DNA of 64,000 nt from Streptomyces sp. NBC_01276 (lineage in GTDB: Bacteria > Actinomycetota > Actinomycetes > Streptomycetales > Streptomycetaceae): the NCBI RefSeq assembly GCF_041435355.1, contig NZ_CP108442.1, positions 3,658,001-3,722,000 of the forward strand. Reading direction: 5' to 3'. A model generated the notes under the pieces. The model saw nothing but the letters and a program-made list of their open reading frames with translations, had not been told where the DNA came from and did no database searches. The position numbers and the translations under genes were made by a program. This document shows, piece by piece, positions 44,910 to 53,412 of the stretch; positions within the stretch are counted from its first letter, which is position 1; the number at the start of each line of letters is the position of its first letter.

Positions 44910-47689
44910 GCTACGGGATCGAGATCAACGAGCAGCGCTTCGAGGACGAGCCGCGGGCCGGCCAGTGCCTGCGCACCTACCTGCGCGAGCGCGGCTGGTT
45001 CGGCGTGAAGAAGGGCTGCGACCAGGGCGACTGCGGGGCCTGCACGGTCCACGTCGACGGCGCGCCGGTGCACAGCTGCCTCTACCCGGCGGTCCGCGCC
45101 GAGGGCCGTTCCGTCACCACCGTCGAGGGCCTGGCCGAGCCGGGCGGCGAGCTCCACCCGGCGCAGCGGCAGTTCCTCGACGCCCAGGGCTTCCAGTGCG
45201 GCTTCTGCACGGCCGGGTTCCTGATGACCACCGCCGCCCTCCAGGCCGAGGAGGGCACGGCCCACGACGACGGCAAGCTCCAGGACCTCCCGCGCGCCTT
45301 CAAGGGCAACATCTGCCGCTGTACGGGGTACCGGGCCATCGAGGACGCGGTGCGCGGGGTCAAGCACACCGAGAGCCCCGAGGCCGGGCAGGCCGTCGGC
45401 AGGTCCCTGGGCGCCCCCGCCGGCCCCCTCGTCGTCACCGGCACCGCCCGCTACACCTTCGACGTCGAGGTGCCGGGGCTGCTGCACATGAAGCTGCTGC
45501 GCTCCCCGCACCCGCACGCCCGGATCGTCTCCATCGACACCCGCGACGCCCTTGAGGTCCCGGGCGTGCACGCCGTCTTCACCCACCACGACTCCCCCGA
45601 CCGGCTGTACTCCTCCGCCCGCCACGAGCACCCCACCGAAGACCCCATGGACACCCGTGTCCTGGACGACGTGGTCCGCTTCGTCGGCCAGCGCGTGGCG
45701 GCCGTCGTCGCCGACAGCGAGCAGGCCGCCGAGGAGGGCTGCCGCCGCGTGGTGGTCACCTACGAGGAGCTCCCGTACGTGATCGACCCGGAGGAGGCCA
45801 TGCTCCCGGGCGCGCCCGTCCTCCACCCCAAGGGCCCCGAATCGGGGATCTTCCGCGCCGAGAACAACGTGTGCGGCGAGGTCCACAACACCATCGGCGA
45901 CATGGAGAAGGGGTACGCGGAGGCGGACGTCGTCCACGAGGAGACCTTCCGGACCCAGCGCGTGCAGCACGCCAGCCTGGAGACCCACGGCAGCGTCGCG
46001 TACTTCGAACCCAAGGAGGACGGCGACGGCGAGCGCATCACCGTCCGCTCCTCCACCCAGGCGCCCTTCCTGACCCGGCGGGCGCTGTGCGCCCTCTACG
46101 ACCTCGATGAGGACGAGGTCCGCGTCGTCGCGGGCCGCGTGGGCGGCGGGTTCGGTGGCAAGCAGGAAATGCTGACCGAGGACATCGTGGTCCTCGCCGC
46201 CCTGAAGCTGCGGCGGCCGGTGAAACTCGAATTCACCCGGGCCGAGCAGTTCTACGGTGCCACCACCCGCCACCCCTTCAAGATCACCATCAAGATCGGC
46301 GCCAAGGCCGACGGCACCCTCACCGCGCTGCGCATCCGCGTGCTCTCCAACACCGGCGCCTACGGCAACCACGGCCCGGCGGTCATGTTCCACAGCGTCG
46401 GCGAGTCCTTCGCCGTCTACAAGGCGCCCAACAAGCAGGTGGAGGCGTACTCCGTCTACACCAACGGCGTACCGGCCGGCGCCTTCCGCGGCTACGGCCT
46501 CGGGCAGGTCCTGTTCGCCCTCGAATCGGTGATGGACGAGCTCGCCCTCCGGCTGGGCATGGACCCGCTCGAACTGCGCGAGAAGAACGTCATCGGCGCC
46601 GGCGACCACATGGTGACCCCGATCGGCCACGAGGAGGACCTCTTCATCGCCTCGTACGGGATGAAGCAGTGCATGGACGTCGTCCGCAAGGCCATCGCCG
46701 AGGACCGCAGTCACGAGGACGTACCGGAGGGCTGGCTGACCGGCACGGGCTCGGCGGTCGCGATGATCGCGACCGGTCCGCCCGGCGGACACTTCGCCGA
46801 CGCCACCGTCAGCCTGCTGCGCGACGGGACGTACGACATCGCCGTGGGCACGGCCGAGTTCGGCAACGGCACCACCACCGTCCACAAGCAGATCACCGCC
46901 GGCGCGCTGAACACCACCGTCGACCGGATCGCGGTCCGCCAGTCGGACACGGACGTCGTCCGCCACGACACCGGCGCGTTCGGCTCGGCCGGCACGGTGG
47001 TGGCGGGCAAGGCCGTGATGCTGGCGGCCGACTCGCTCGCGGAGCGCCTCAAGACCTTCGCGGCCCGGCACACGGGCGTGGCCCGGCACCTGTGCAGGCT
47101 GGAGGCCGAGGCCTTCGACTGCGCGGGCCGGGTCGTCACCCTCAAGGAGCTGTACGAGGCCGCGTACGACAAGGGCAAGCTGCACGAGGTGACGGCCGAG
47201 GGCCACTGGACCGGCTCCCCCCGCTCGGTGGCCTTCAACGCCCAGTGGTTCCGCCTGGCGGTGGACCCCGGCACCGGCGAGATGAAGATCCTGCGCAGCG
47301 TGCACGCGGCGGACGCGGGCAAGGTCATGAACCCGATGCAGTGCCGCGGCCAGGTCGAGGGCGGCGTGGCCCAGGCCCTGGGCGCCACCCTCTTCGAGAC
47401 GGTACGGGTGGACGAGCGCGGGGAGGTCACCACGGCCGCCTTCCGCCGCTACCGCCTCCCGCAGTACGCGGACGTCCCGCGCACGGAGGTCCACTTCATG
47501 GAGACCTCGGACTCGATCGGTCCGCTCGGCGCCAAGTCCATGTCCGAGAGCCCCTTCAACCCGGTCGCACCGGCGTTCGCGAACGCCCTGCGGGACGCGA
47601 CGGGCGTGCGGTTCACCGAGATGCCGGTGACGCGGGATGTCGTCTGGCAGAAAATCGCGCAGAAGATGCAAGGTGAATCCCACAAATGA
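44906..47689 (+). CDS. Molybdenum hydroxylase, [2Fe-2S] plus molybdopterin subunit fusion
   Basis: A 927-residue fusion. Residues 1-160 are the two-cluster ferredoxin part (plant-type GCDQGDCGACTVHVDG; second cluster CGFCTAGF and CRCTGYRAIEDAV). From about 170 on is the Moco subunit (GTARYTFDVEVPG, GGGFGGKQEM, AFRGYGLGQVLF, and the active-site Glu in GAKSMSESPFNPVAP). Family members oxidise xanthine or related purines/aldehydes; xanthine is inferred from the PucR neighbour. Fe-S and Moco parts are separate chains in the usual bacterial layout. Moco maturation genes (xdhC) are not in view. Confidence 0.93.
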   Translation: MSYGIEINEQRFEDEPRAGQCLRTYLRERGWFGVKKGCDQGDCGACTVHVDGAPVHSCLYPAVRAEGRSVTTVEGLAEPGGELHPAQRQFLDAQGFQCGFCTAGFLMTTAALQAEEGTAHDDGKLQDLPRAFKGNICRCTGYRAIEDAVRGVKHTESPEAGQAVGRSLGAPAGPLVVTGTARYTFDVEVPGLLHMKLLRSPHPHARIVSIDTRDALEVPGVHAVFTHHDSPDRLYSSARHEHPTEDPMDTRVLDDVVRFVGQRVAAVVADSEQAAEEGCRRVVVTYEELPYVIDPEEAMLPGAPVLHPKGPESGIFRAENNVCGEVHNTIGDMEKGYAEADVVHEETFRTQRVQHASLETHGSVAYFEPKEDGDGERITVRSSTQAPFLTRRALCALYDLDEDEVRVVAGRVGGGFGGKQEMLTEDIVVLAALKLRRPVKLEFTRAEQFYGATTRHPFKITIKIGAKADGTLTALRIRVLSNTGAYGNHGPAVMFHSVGESFAVYKAPNKQVEAYSVYTNGVPAGAFRGYGLGQVLFALESVMDELALRLGMDPLELREKNVIGAGDHMVTPIGHEEDLFIASYGMKQCMDVVRKAIAEDRSHEDVPEGWLTGTGSAVAMIATGPPGGHFADATVSLLRDGTYDIAVGTAEFGNGTTTVHKQITAGALNTTVDRIAVRQSDTDVVRHDTGAFGSAGTVVAGKAVMLAADSLAERLKTFAARHTGVARHLCRLEAEAFDCAGRVVTLKELYEAAYDKGKLHEVTAEGHWTGSPRSVAFNAQWFRLAVDPGTGEMKILRSVHAADAGKVMNPMQCRGQVEGGVAQALGATLFETVRVDERGEVTTAAFRRYRLPQYADVPRTEVHFMETSDSIGPLGAKSMSESPFNPVAPAFANALRDATGVRFTEMPVTRDVVWQKIAQKMQGESHK

Positions 47690-47744
47690 GGCACAGCTGC
47701 GGCTCATGGATACCCCTGAACCTTGCAGGTGAGGTTCCGGAGAG

Positions 47745-48218
47745 ATGCGAGTCGGGCATGTCATAGCCATGGCCACACTCCTGCTGCACGGCGACCTCGA
47801 CCATCCGGCGACCCTGAGCGTCCGCGACCTGCGGGCCTGGCCGCAGCACCGGGCCGAGGTCACCTTCGACTGCGCGACCAACGGCCCGCAGCACCACGTC
47901 TTCGAGGGCGCGCTGCTGCGGGACGTGATCTCGGGCGCGGGCCCCGTCTTCGACGCCCGCCGCCGCAAGGACCGCAGCCGCTACCTCCTCGCCGTCAGCG
48001 GCGGCGACGGCCACCACACCGTCCTGTCCTGGGCGGAGCTGGACGACGACTTCGGCGGCAGCCCGGTCCTGCTGGCCACCCGCCTCGACGGCGCGGACCT
48101 CGACGGGCCGGGCAGCCAGCTGGTGGTCCCCTCCGACCGGTGCGGCGCCCGCTACGTCAGCGCCGTCACCCACGTCTGGTTCGGCACCCTGACCGTCCCG
48201 GCGCTCGTCGCGGTGTGA
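47745..48218 (+). CDS. Small sulfite-oxidase-fold molybdopterin protein
   Basis: A 157-residue protein (149 if started at the ATG 47769) with only the SUOX Moco-binding fold: LLHGDLDHPATLSVRDLRAWPQ and VTFDCATNGPQHHVFEGALLRDVI, whose Cys sits where sulfite-oxidase-family enzymes ligate molybdenum. Much shorter than classic YedY/sulfite oxidases, with no signal peptide. It follows the xdh genes by 55 bases on the same strand and may be co-transcribed. Substrate unknown. Confidence 0.82.
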   Translation: MRVGHVIAMATLLLHGDLDHPATLSVRDLRAWPQHRAEVTFDCATNGPQHHVFEGALLRDVISGAGPVFDARRRKDRSRYLLAVSGGDGHHTVLSWAELDDDFGGSPVLLATRLDGADLDGPGSQLVVPSDRCGARYVSAVTHVWFGTLTVPALVAV

Positions 48219-48356
48219 GCCCCGCCGGCCTCGGCCGCCTGTGACCCGGCTCACGCGACGCGGGGGCGGACCGCTGTCACGTTCCCGGCCGCTCGTCTGT
48301 CCCGTTCACGAGGGGCCCGCACCGGGGCCCCGCCACAGCGGACCGGGAGTACGGAC

Positions 48357-49541
48357 ATGGGACAGAAGCAGCACGTCGTGGTGGTCGGCGCCGGCTACGC
48401 GGGGCTCACCGCGGCCCTCCGCGTCAGCCGCGGCCACCGGGTGACCCTCGTCGACCCGAAGGAGGCCTTCACCGAGCGGATCCGGCTGCACGAGACCGCC
48501 GCCGGGCTCCCCTCCACGCAGGTGCCCCTCGGGGAGCTCACCGCCGGCCGCGACATCGAGCTGGTCCGGGCCCGCGCCGCGGCCATCGACCCCGAGGGCC
48601 GCCGGGTCGTCCTGGACGACGGCACCGCCCTCTCCTACGACCGGCTCGTCTACGCCCTCGGCAGCGCTACCGACACCACCCGCGTCCCCGGCGCCGCGGA
48701 GCACGCGTACCCCCTGGAGCGGGCCGGGGAGCTGGCCCGCCGCATGGCCGGCGGCACCGGCACCGTCACCGTCGTCGGCGGCGGGACGACGGGCGTCGAA
48801 CTGGCCGCGGAGCTGGCCGAGTCGGCCACCGGCTGGCAGGTCGCCCTGGTCACCTCCGGCGAGCCCGTCCCCGGGATGTCGCCGCGCGGACGCGCCCACG
48901 CGGGGCGGACCCTGGAGCGCCTCGGCGTCCGGATCCACCCGCACACCCGCGTCCGTACCGTCCACGAGGGCGGCCTGACGACCGACCGCGGCGAGCTGGC
49001 CTCCGACCTGGTCGTATGGGCCGCCTCGTTCACCGTCCCGGCGCTGGCCGCCGAAGCCGGGCTCCGCGTGGACGAGCGGGGCCGCGCCCTGGTCGATCCG
49101 GCGCTGCGCTCGCTCTCGCACCCCGACGTGCTGGTCGTCGGCGACGCCGCCCGCATCACGGTCCCCGGCACCGGCGAACTCCGCATGGCGTGCGCGACGG
49201 CGATGCCCGCCGGAGCCCACGCCGCCGATGTCATCGACGCGCTCGCCCGGGGCCGCGCGCCCAGGCCGTTCGGCTTCCGCTTCGTGGCCCAGTGCGTCAG
49301 CCTCGGCCGGCACGACGGCCTCGTCCAGCAGGTCCGCGCCGACGACTCGGCACACGGCCTGGTGCTCACCGGCCGCACCGCGGCCCGGGTCAAGGAGTGG
49401 ATCAACCGCTACACCCTCTCCTCCCTGCACCGGGAGCGCCGCCGCCCCGGCAGCTACCTCTGGGCCAAGCCCCTGCGCCCGGCCGCCGCCGCCCCGGCTC
49501 AGCCCCCGGCGCCCGCCCGGACCGCGTCGGCGAGCAGCTGA
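48357..49541 (+). CDS. NDH-2-like FAD-dependent pyridine nucleotide oxidoreductase
   Basis: A 394-residue flavoprotein with two Rossmann sites: FAD site VVVVGAGYAGLTAAL at the N-terminus and NAD(P)H site VTVVGGGTTGVELAAELAE near 140-160. VLVVGDAARI closes the FAD site. It resembles type II NADH dehydrogenases, although no membrane helix is evident. It could regenerate acceptors for the nearby molybdoenzymes (inference only). Confidence 0.88.
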   Translation: MGQKQHVVVVGAGYAGLTAALRVSRGHRVTLVDPKEAFTERIRLHETAAGLPSTQVPLGELTAGRDIELVRARAAAIDPEGRRVVLDDGTALSYDRLVYALGSATDTTRVPGAAEHAYPLERAGELARRMAGGTGTVTVVGGGTTGVELAAELAESATGWQVALVTSGEPVPGMSPRGRAHAGRTLERLGVRIHPHTRVRTVHEGGLTTDRGELASDLVVWAASFTVPALAAEAGLRVDERGRALVDPALRSLSHPDVLVVGDAARITVPGTGELRMACATAMPAGAHAADVIDALARGRAPRPFGFRFVAQCVSLGRHDGLVQQVRADDSAHGLVLTGRTAARVKEWINRYTLSSLHRERRRPGSYLWAKPLRPAAAAPAQPPAPARTASASS

Positions 49542-49843
49542 GCCGTGCCGTTGTCCGGGCCGACCAGACGGGTGCGGGTGAGCGCGAAGGACAGCCCCCG
49601 CTCCCGGTCGGCGAGGGCGACGGACCCGCCGCTGCCGTGGTGCCCGAAGGCGGTGACCGATCCGCCCGTCCGGGGCATCCCAGGAAGTAGCAGAGCTCTT
49701 GGCGCGCCGCACGGGCACCCGGCGCACGCCTCCACCACCGGCTGGCCGCGCAGGTACGCGGCCACCTGGAGCCCACTCTCGGCCCCGGACGCGAGGAGCC
49801 CGCCGCGCGTTCCCTGAAGATCCACGCGCCCCGCCTTCACCAC
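49499..49843 (-). pseudogene. Internally deleted beta-lactamase-family serine hydrolase
   Basis: A 114-residue frame. Its first 40 residues (VDLQGTRGGLLASGAESGLQ, AAYLRGQPVVEAC) look like the start of a class-C-like beta-lactamase family protein, and the last 55 (GGSVTAFGHHGSGGSVALAD) like its end. The central part, including the catalytic SxxK and YxN, is missing with frame kept. It overlaps the end of the NDH-2-like gene by 43 bases on the other strand. Most likely a decayed gene; conceivably a short protein that is still made. Confidence 0.6.
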
Positions 49844-49924
49844 CGCACGCCGGTATCACGCAACGTCACGTCACCGCTACCTTCGGCGAACAAGTGGATC
49901 ACTCACGAAGGAAGAGGCGGACGC

Positions 49925-50218
49925 ATGATGCGAGGCACGGCGAAGGTCCTCGGGGCGTGCGCGGCAGCGGCGATGCTGGCGCTCACCACCCCGGGCACGG
50001 CGCAGGCGGCCCAGGGGGTCCTGTTCATCGACCGCGCACCCCACCAGGACCCCTCGGGCTGCTACCCGCTGGGCGACTTCGCCCCGTCGGAGGTCGCGAA
50101 CTTCACCGACGAGGTCGCCTTCGTCTGGTCGGGCCCCTCCTGCGACGGACGCGTGACCCACCCGGTCTTCCCGGGCCAGGTCACCGTCGCCCACGGCCGG
50201 AGCATCTTCATCCAATGA
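49925..50218 (+). CDS. Small secreted protein
   Basis: A 97-residue preprotein with a clear signal peptide ending PGTAQA-AQ and a mature chain of about 67 residues with two Cys that may form a disulfide (GCYPLG and PSCDG). I recognise no family. It ends flush against the convergent dimop gene. A GGAAG-type ribosome-binding site precedes the tandem ATG ATG. Confidence 0.75.
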   Translation: MMRGTAKVLGACAAAAMLALTTPGTAQAAQGVLFIDRAPHQDPSGCYPLGDFAPSEVANFTDEVAFVWSGPSCDGRVTHPVFPGQVTVAHGRSIFIQ

Positions 50219-50638
50219 TCAGGCGGCCTGGAGGGACACCTCGGTCGCCTTGATCAGCGCGACGACGGAGGAACCGGCGGCCAGGCCGAGGGCCTCGACG
50301 GCGTCGGCGGTGATCGCGGCGGTCAGCCCGCCGCCGTTCACGTCGACCTTGACGGAGGCCATGGCCGGCCCGGCGGCGATGTCGACGACGGTCCCGGCGA
50401 TCTGGTTCCGGATGGACAGCCCCTCGACGGGCCCGGTCGCCAGGGCCACCTCGGTGGCCTTGACCAGCGCCTTGACGGAGGACCCGGCGGCGAGGCCGAG
50501 GTCCTTGACGGCGTCGAGGGTGATGGCGGCGGTGATGTCCTGACCACCCTCCAGGCGGACCTTGACCGTCGCCATCGCCTCACCGGTGGTGACGGCGGTG
50601 ACGGTTCCGGCGATCTGGTTGCGGATGCTCAGGCTCAT
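50219..50638 (-). CDS. Tandem Mop (dimop) molybdate-binding protein
   Basis: A 139-residue protein made of two near-identical Mop/TOBE domains, each starting LSIRNQIAGTV and ending with a xAL-KATEV-type strand (KALVKATEVALA, VALIKATEVSLQ). Such molbindins bind several molybdate ions as ring oligomers and may store or buffer Mo in the cytoplasm. It fits the adjacent molybdoenzyme genes. Internal duplication is plain at protein and DNA level. Convergent with the small secreted protein, without a gap. Confidence 0.93.
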   Translation of the reverse strand: MSLSIRNQIAGTVTAVTTGEAMATVKVRLEGGQDITAAITLDAVKDLGLAAGSSVKALVKATEVALATGPVEGLSIRNQIAGTVVDIAAGPAMASVKVDVNGGGLTAAITADAVEALGLAAGSSVVALIKATEVSLQAA

Positions 50639-50779
50639 GGGCGGTTCGACCCCTTACGTAGACACCTCGCGCGGCCCGGGACGAACCGCACGGGATCGAC
50701 GCTATGTGCCCACGTGTTGACTTTCGTTCAGCCCCTCGCATCCGCGAACCAGAACCACCCACACGGCTGGTTCCTGCGG

Positions 50780-50968
50780 TTATCCCAGGTCAGAGGCGTA
50801 CGAAACGAAGCCGACCCAGGCGGTGTCACTGACCGCGAACTGCGGGCCGGGAACGGTCTTGGAGTCCCGGACGTGCACCGTGCCGGGGGTGGTGGCCACC
50901 TCGACGCAGGAATCGCCACCCGGGCCGTCGCTGTAACTGCTCTTGAACCAATCCAGGTCGTGGATCAT
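50780..50968 (-). CDS. DUF397 protein
   Basis: A 62-residue DUF397 protein with the family core WFKSSYSDGPGGDSCVEVA, VHVRDSK and the final W-x-F. Such small proteins are paired with Scr1-type XRE regulators in Streptomyces and may act as their partners or targets. Its ATG overlaps the XRE stop by 4 bases (ATGA), so the two are coupled. Confidence 0.92.
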   Translation of the reverse strand: MIHDLDWFKSSYSDGPGGDSCVEVATTPGTVHVRDSKTVPGPQFAVSDTAWVGFVSYASDLG

Positions 50969-51816
50969 GTCTCTCCCAGCAAGTCCTCAATGAAGGCCCG
51001 CGACTCCCAAGGCGTGAGAGCGTCAGCCCGGATCAGTCCGTATCGTAGTTCCAGGATCCGAAGCTGCTTCGGGTCTGTTACGGGGCGCCCGTTGAAAGCC
51101 CCTTCGGATCGCCCTGCGGCTGTCCCGTCGGGGAACTTCAGCAGCTCGATCCCACCGTCCAGGCCTGAGTGGACCTCGCAGTCCGTGGCCATCACCTGCA
51201 GAGACACATTGCGCAAGTTGCCGACCTCCAGGAGTCGTTCGAGCTGCGCACGCCAGACCATTGTGCCGCCGATCCGGCGCCGCAGCGTGGCCTCTTCCTG
51301 AACCAGGCTGATCGCCGGCGCGGGGTCCCTCTCGAACACCTTCCGCCGGGCCATGCGCGCCCCCAGGAAGCACTCCACCTCGTCCCGCGAGTAAGCGGGC
51401 TGCCGCATCTCGAACAGGGTCCTCGCGTAATCCTCGGTCTGGAGCAGACCGTGGATGTTGTGAGTCCTGTATCCCCCTACCTCGGAGGCCCTGGCCTCCA
51501 TCGAGGTCAGTTTGCGAATCTGCTTGGGGTAGCAGACCTGCGCCAGGTCCTCCCTCATCGCCTTGATCAGGCCGTCGACCCTCAGAGCCTCGTCCACACC
51601 GTCGAGATACTCGGGCTTGGCGATCCGCTTGCCGCCCTCGACCTTGTAGACCAGGTCCTCGCTGTAGTCGATCCGCTCCGCCAGTTCTGCGACCTTCATA
51701 CCCAGCGCCTCGCGCCTTGTCCGCATCTGGCGCCCGAGCGCTGCGACCACCGCAGCACCCTGTTCGTCCTCGGGGTCCACAGCCCAGCTGTGCTCTTCCA
51801 CACCGTCACTGTCCAT
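50965..51816 (-). CDS. Scr1-family XRE transcriptional regulator
   Basis: A 283-residue regulator: N-terminal XRE helix-turn-helix (about 28-85, MKVAELAERIDYSEDLVYKVEGGKR) and the large DUF5753 domain (about 100-280, IHGLLQTEDYARTL, RKVFERDPAPAISLVQEEATL, NVSLQVMAT). It forms the usual trio with DUF397 and a divergent HATPase gene. The ATG at 51816 has GGAGGTG 8 bases upstream; an upstream in-frame start adds six residues. Confidence 0.93.
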   Translation of the reverse strand: MDSDGVEEHSWAVDPEDEQGAAVVAALGRQMRTRREALGMKVAELAERIDYSEDLVYKVEGGKRIAKPEYLDGVDEALRVDGLIKAMREDLAQVCYPKQIRKLTSMEARASEVGGYRTHNIHGLLQTEDYARTLFEMRQPAYSRDEVECFLGARMARRKVFERDPAPAISLVQEEATLRRRIGGTMVWRAQLERLLEVGNLRNVSLQVMATDCEVHSGLDGGIELLKFPDGTAAGRSEGAFNGRPVTDPKQLRILELRYGLIRADALTPWESRAFIEDLLGET

Positions 51817-51956
51817 CCACGCCCACCTCCGCAACGCGCCTTACCCGACAACCCGGTTGGGACAGTCCGGACAGCCTTGGACAAGCGCTGGACAGACCCT
51901 CTACGGACCGGCCGAGTCACTTCACAGAACTAGCACGCCCAGCCACGCTGCGTGAC

Positions 51957-52322
51957 ATGAATGCTCATCTCCACTGCACGCTCCAGCTGTCCGCCAACCC
52001 CCGCGCGGCCCGCCTCGCCCGGCTGCTCGTCGTCGAACAACTCCGGTCCTGGGGGCTCCCTTTCGAGGACGTCGCCCAAGTCGTCGCCGAGCTCTGCGCC
52101 AACGCCGTCACGCACGGCCGCGTCCCCGGGCGGGACTTCCGGCTGGAACTCAGCGTCATCGACGGGGGCCGCGTACGGGTCGAGGTGCACGACAGCCGGG
52201 GCGACGAGCCGCCCGGCGAGCCCCGGTACGGGCTGGCCATCGTCGACGCCCTCTCGAACCGCTGGGGCAGCTCCCAGGGGCCCGTCCCGCGCAAGTCCGT
52301 ATGGGCCGAACTCGGCAGCTGA
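51957..52322 (+). CDS. HATPase_c anti-sigma-type ATP-binding protein
   Basis: A 121-residue single-domain GHKL ATPase. N box VVAELCANAVTHGR and G2-like YGLAIVDAL are present; it resembles SpoIIAB/RsbW anti-sigma kinases. In Streptomyces such proteins accompany XRE/DUF397 pairs. It is divergent from the XRE gene, whose product probably controls it. Confidence 0.88.
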   Translation: MNAHLHCTLQLSANPRAARLARLLVVEQLRSWGLPFEDVAQVVAELCANAVTHGRVPGRDFRLELSVIDGGRVRVEVHDSRGDEPPGEPRYGLAIVDALSNRWGSSQGPVPRKSVWAELGS

Positions 52323-52423
52323 CACGAGGTCGTTGGCCCTGACGGCGGCCCCGGGGCACCTCAGGGTCGGGCGGGGGACTTCCCCGGTGCCGCCGCACGG
52401 CGCGCGGCGGCACCGTAGGGGTC

Positions 52424-53131
52424 ATGCAGACGACCACGCTCCGCCGCGCAGCCGCCTCCCTCGCCCTCGCCGCCGCCCTCGCCGGCCTGGCGGTCGCCCC
52501 CGCCCTCGCCGCCGAGGCACCCTCGTACGACTTCACCGACTGCCCGGCCATCCCCGCCGGGGTCGACGCCACGCGCTGGAAGTGCGAGGTGCTCACCGCC
52601 ACCGGGTCGATGCACCTCGGCGACCGGGACGTTCCCGAGCTGGCCCCGATGACCATCACCCACGCCGAGGGACCGCTGCCCGACGGCACGAACGGCCAGG
52701 TCTGGGGCGCCCTGCGCGGCGACCCGACCGCCGTCCCCGGTGGCCTGGCCGGCAGGATCCCGCTCTCCCTCCAGCCCGAGTACGGCGGCCGGTCCGACTT
52801 CTACTCGGTGGGCGACGCCATGGGCCTCTTCACCCTGCGCTACCGCGTCGTGAGCCCCCTGCTGCCCCGGGACTGCGTCATCGGCGGCGGCGAGACCCCG
52901 ATCGAGCTCCGCCTCAAACGGGTGGGCACGTCGGAGTGGATCTCGAAGAACCCGCCGGTCATCAAGTTCGCCGCGACCGACACCACCTTCACCGCCCCCG
53001 CCGCAACCGGCTGCGGCCCCCTGACCCGTCTCGTGAACGACCGCCTCGGCCTCCCGGCCGGCACCGGCAACACGATCACCCTGTCGGCGCTGTACACCTT
53101 CAAGACGTACGACCAACTGCCCCCGCGTTGA
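52424..53131 (+). CDS. Secreted hypothetical protein
   Basis: A 235-residue preprotein with a signal peptide (RRAAASLALAAALAGLAVAPALA-AE) and a mature domain containing four Cys that could form two disulfides. No family is recognised. Function unknown; probably extracellular. Confidence 0.75.
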   Translation: MQTTTLRRAAASLALAAALAGLAVAPALAAEAPSYDFTDCPAIPAGVDATRWKCEVLTATGSMHLGDRDVPELAPMTITHAEGPLPDGTNGQVWGALRGDPTAVPGGLAGRIPLSLQPEYGGRSDFYSVGDAMGLFTLRYRVVSPLLPRDCVIGGGETPIELRLKRVGTSEWISKNPPVIKFAATDTTFTAPAATGCGPLTRLVNDRLGLPAGTGNTITLSALYTFKTYDQLPPR

Positions 53132-53347
53132 CGCCGATCGAGGCCGTCCGCCGAGGTCCGTCAACCCAAGACCCGGTCCGCGCGTACGTTTCTTTTGCTT
53201 CTCAGTACCGAGGGAAAGAACCGTGCCCAACCCCACCAGCCTCCCCGTGGAGGCGCCTTCACTCACACGGATGAACAAGTCCAACTCAGCTGGCTTCGGG
53301 AGCGGTTGCGGGGCATATGCTCGCCCCGACAACCCCCAGAAATGAGA

Positions 53348-53382
53348 CGGCCCCCGACGGGACGGCAATCCCGGACGAGGGC
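53348..53382 (+). promoter_or_regulatory. Structured leader upstream of the HTH/zinc-ribbon gene
   Basis: Nested stems GGCCC (53348-53352)/GGGCC (53378-53382) and CGGGA (53357-53361)/TCCCG (53368-53372) surround a CGGCAA loop, about 30 bases upstream of the coding start. Similar leaders may accompany this gene family in other Streptomyces (from memory, not checked). It may act as a leader or translational control element. Confidence 0.45.
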
Positions 53383-53412
53383 CTGACCAAGTAGGAAGTC
53401 ATCAGCTTCCCC

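Noticed and set aside
53270..53344. 24-codon ORF (MNKSNSAGFG...) upstream of the winged-helix gene
   Set aside because: No ribosome-binding site and no family; its end overlaps the leader hairpin. It might be a leader peptide but cannot be supported.
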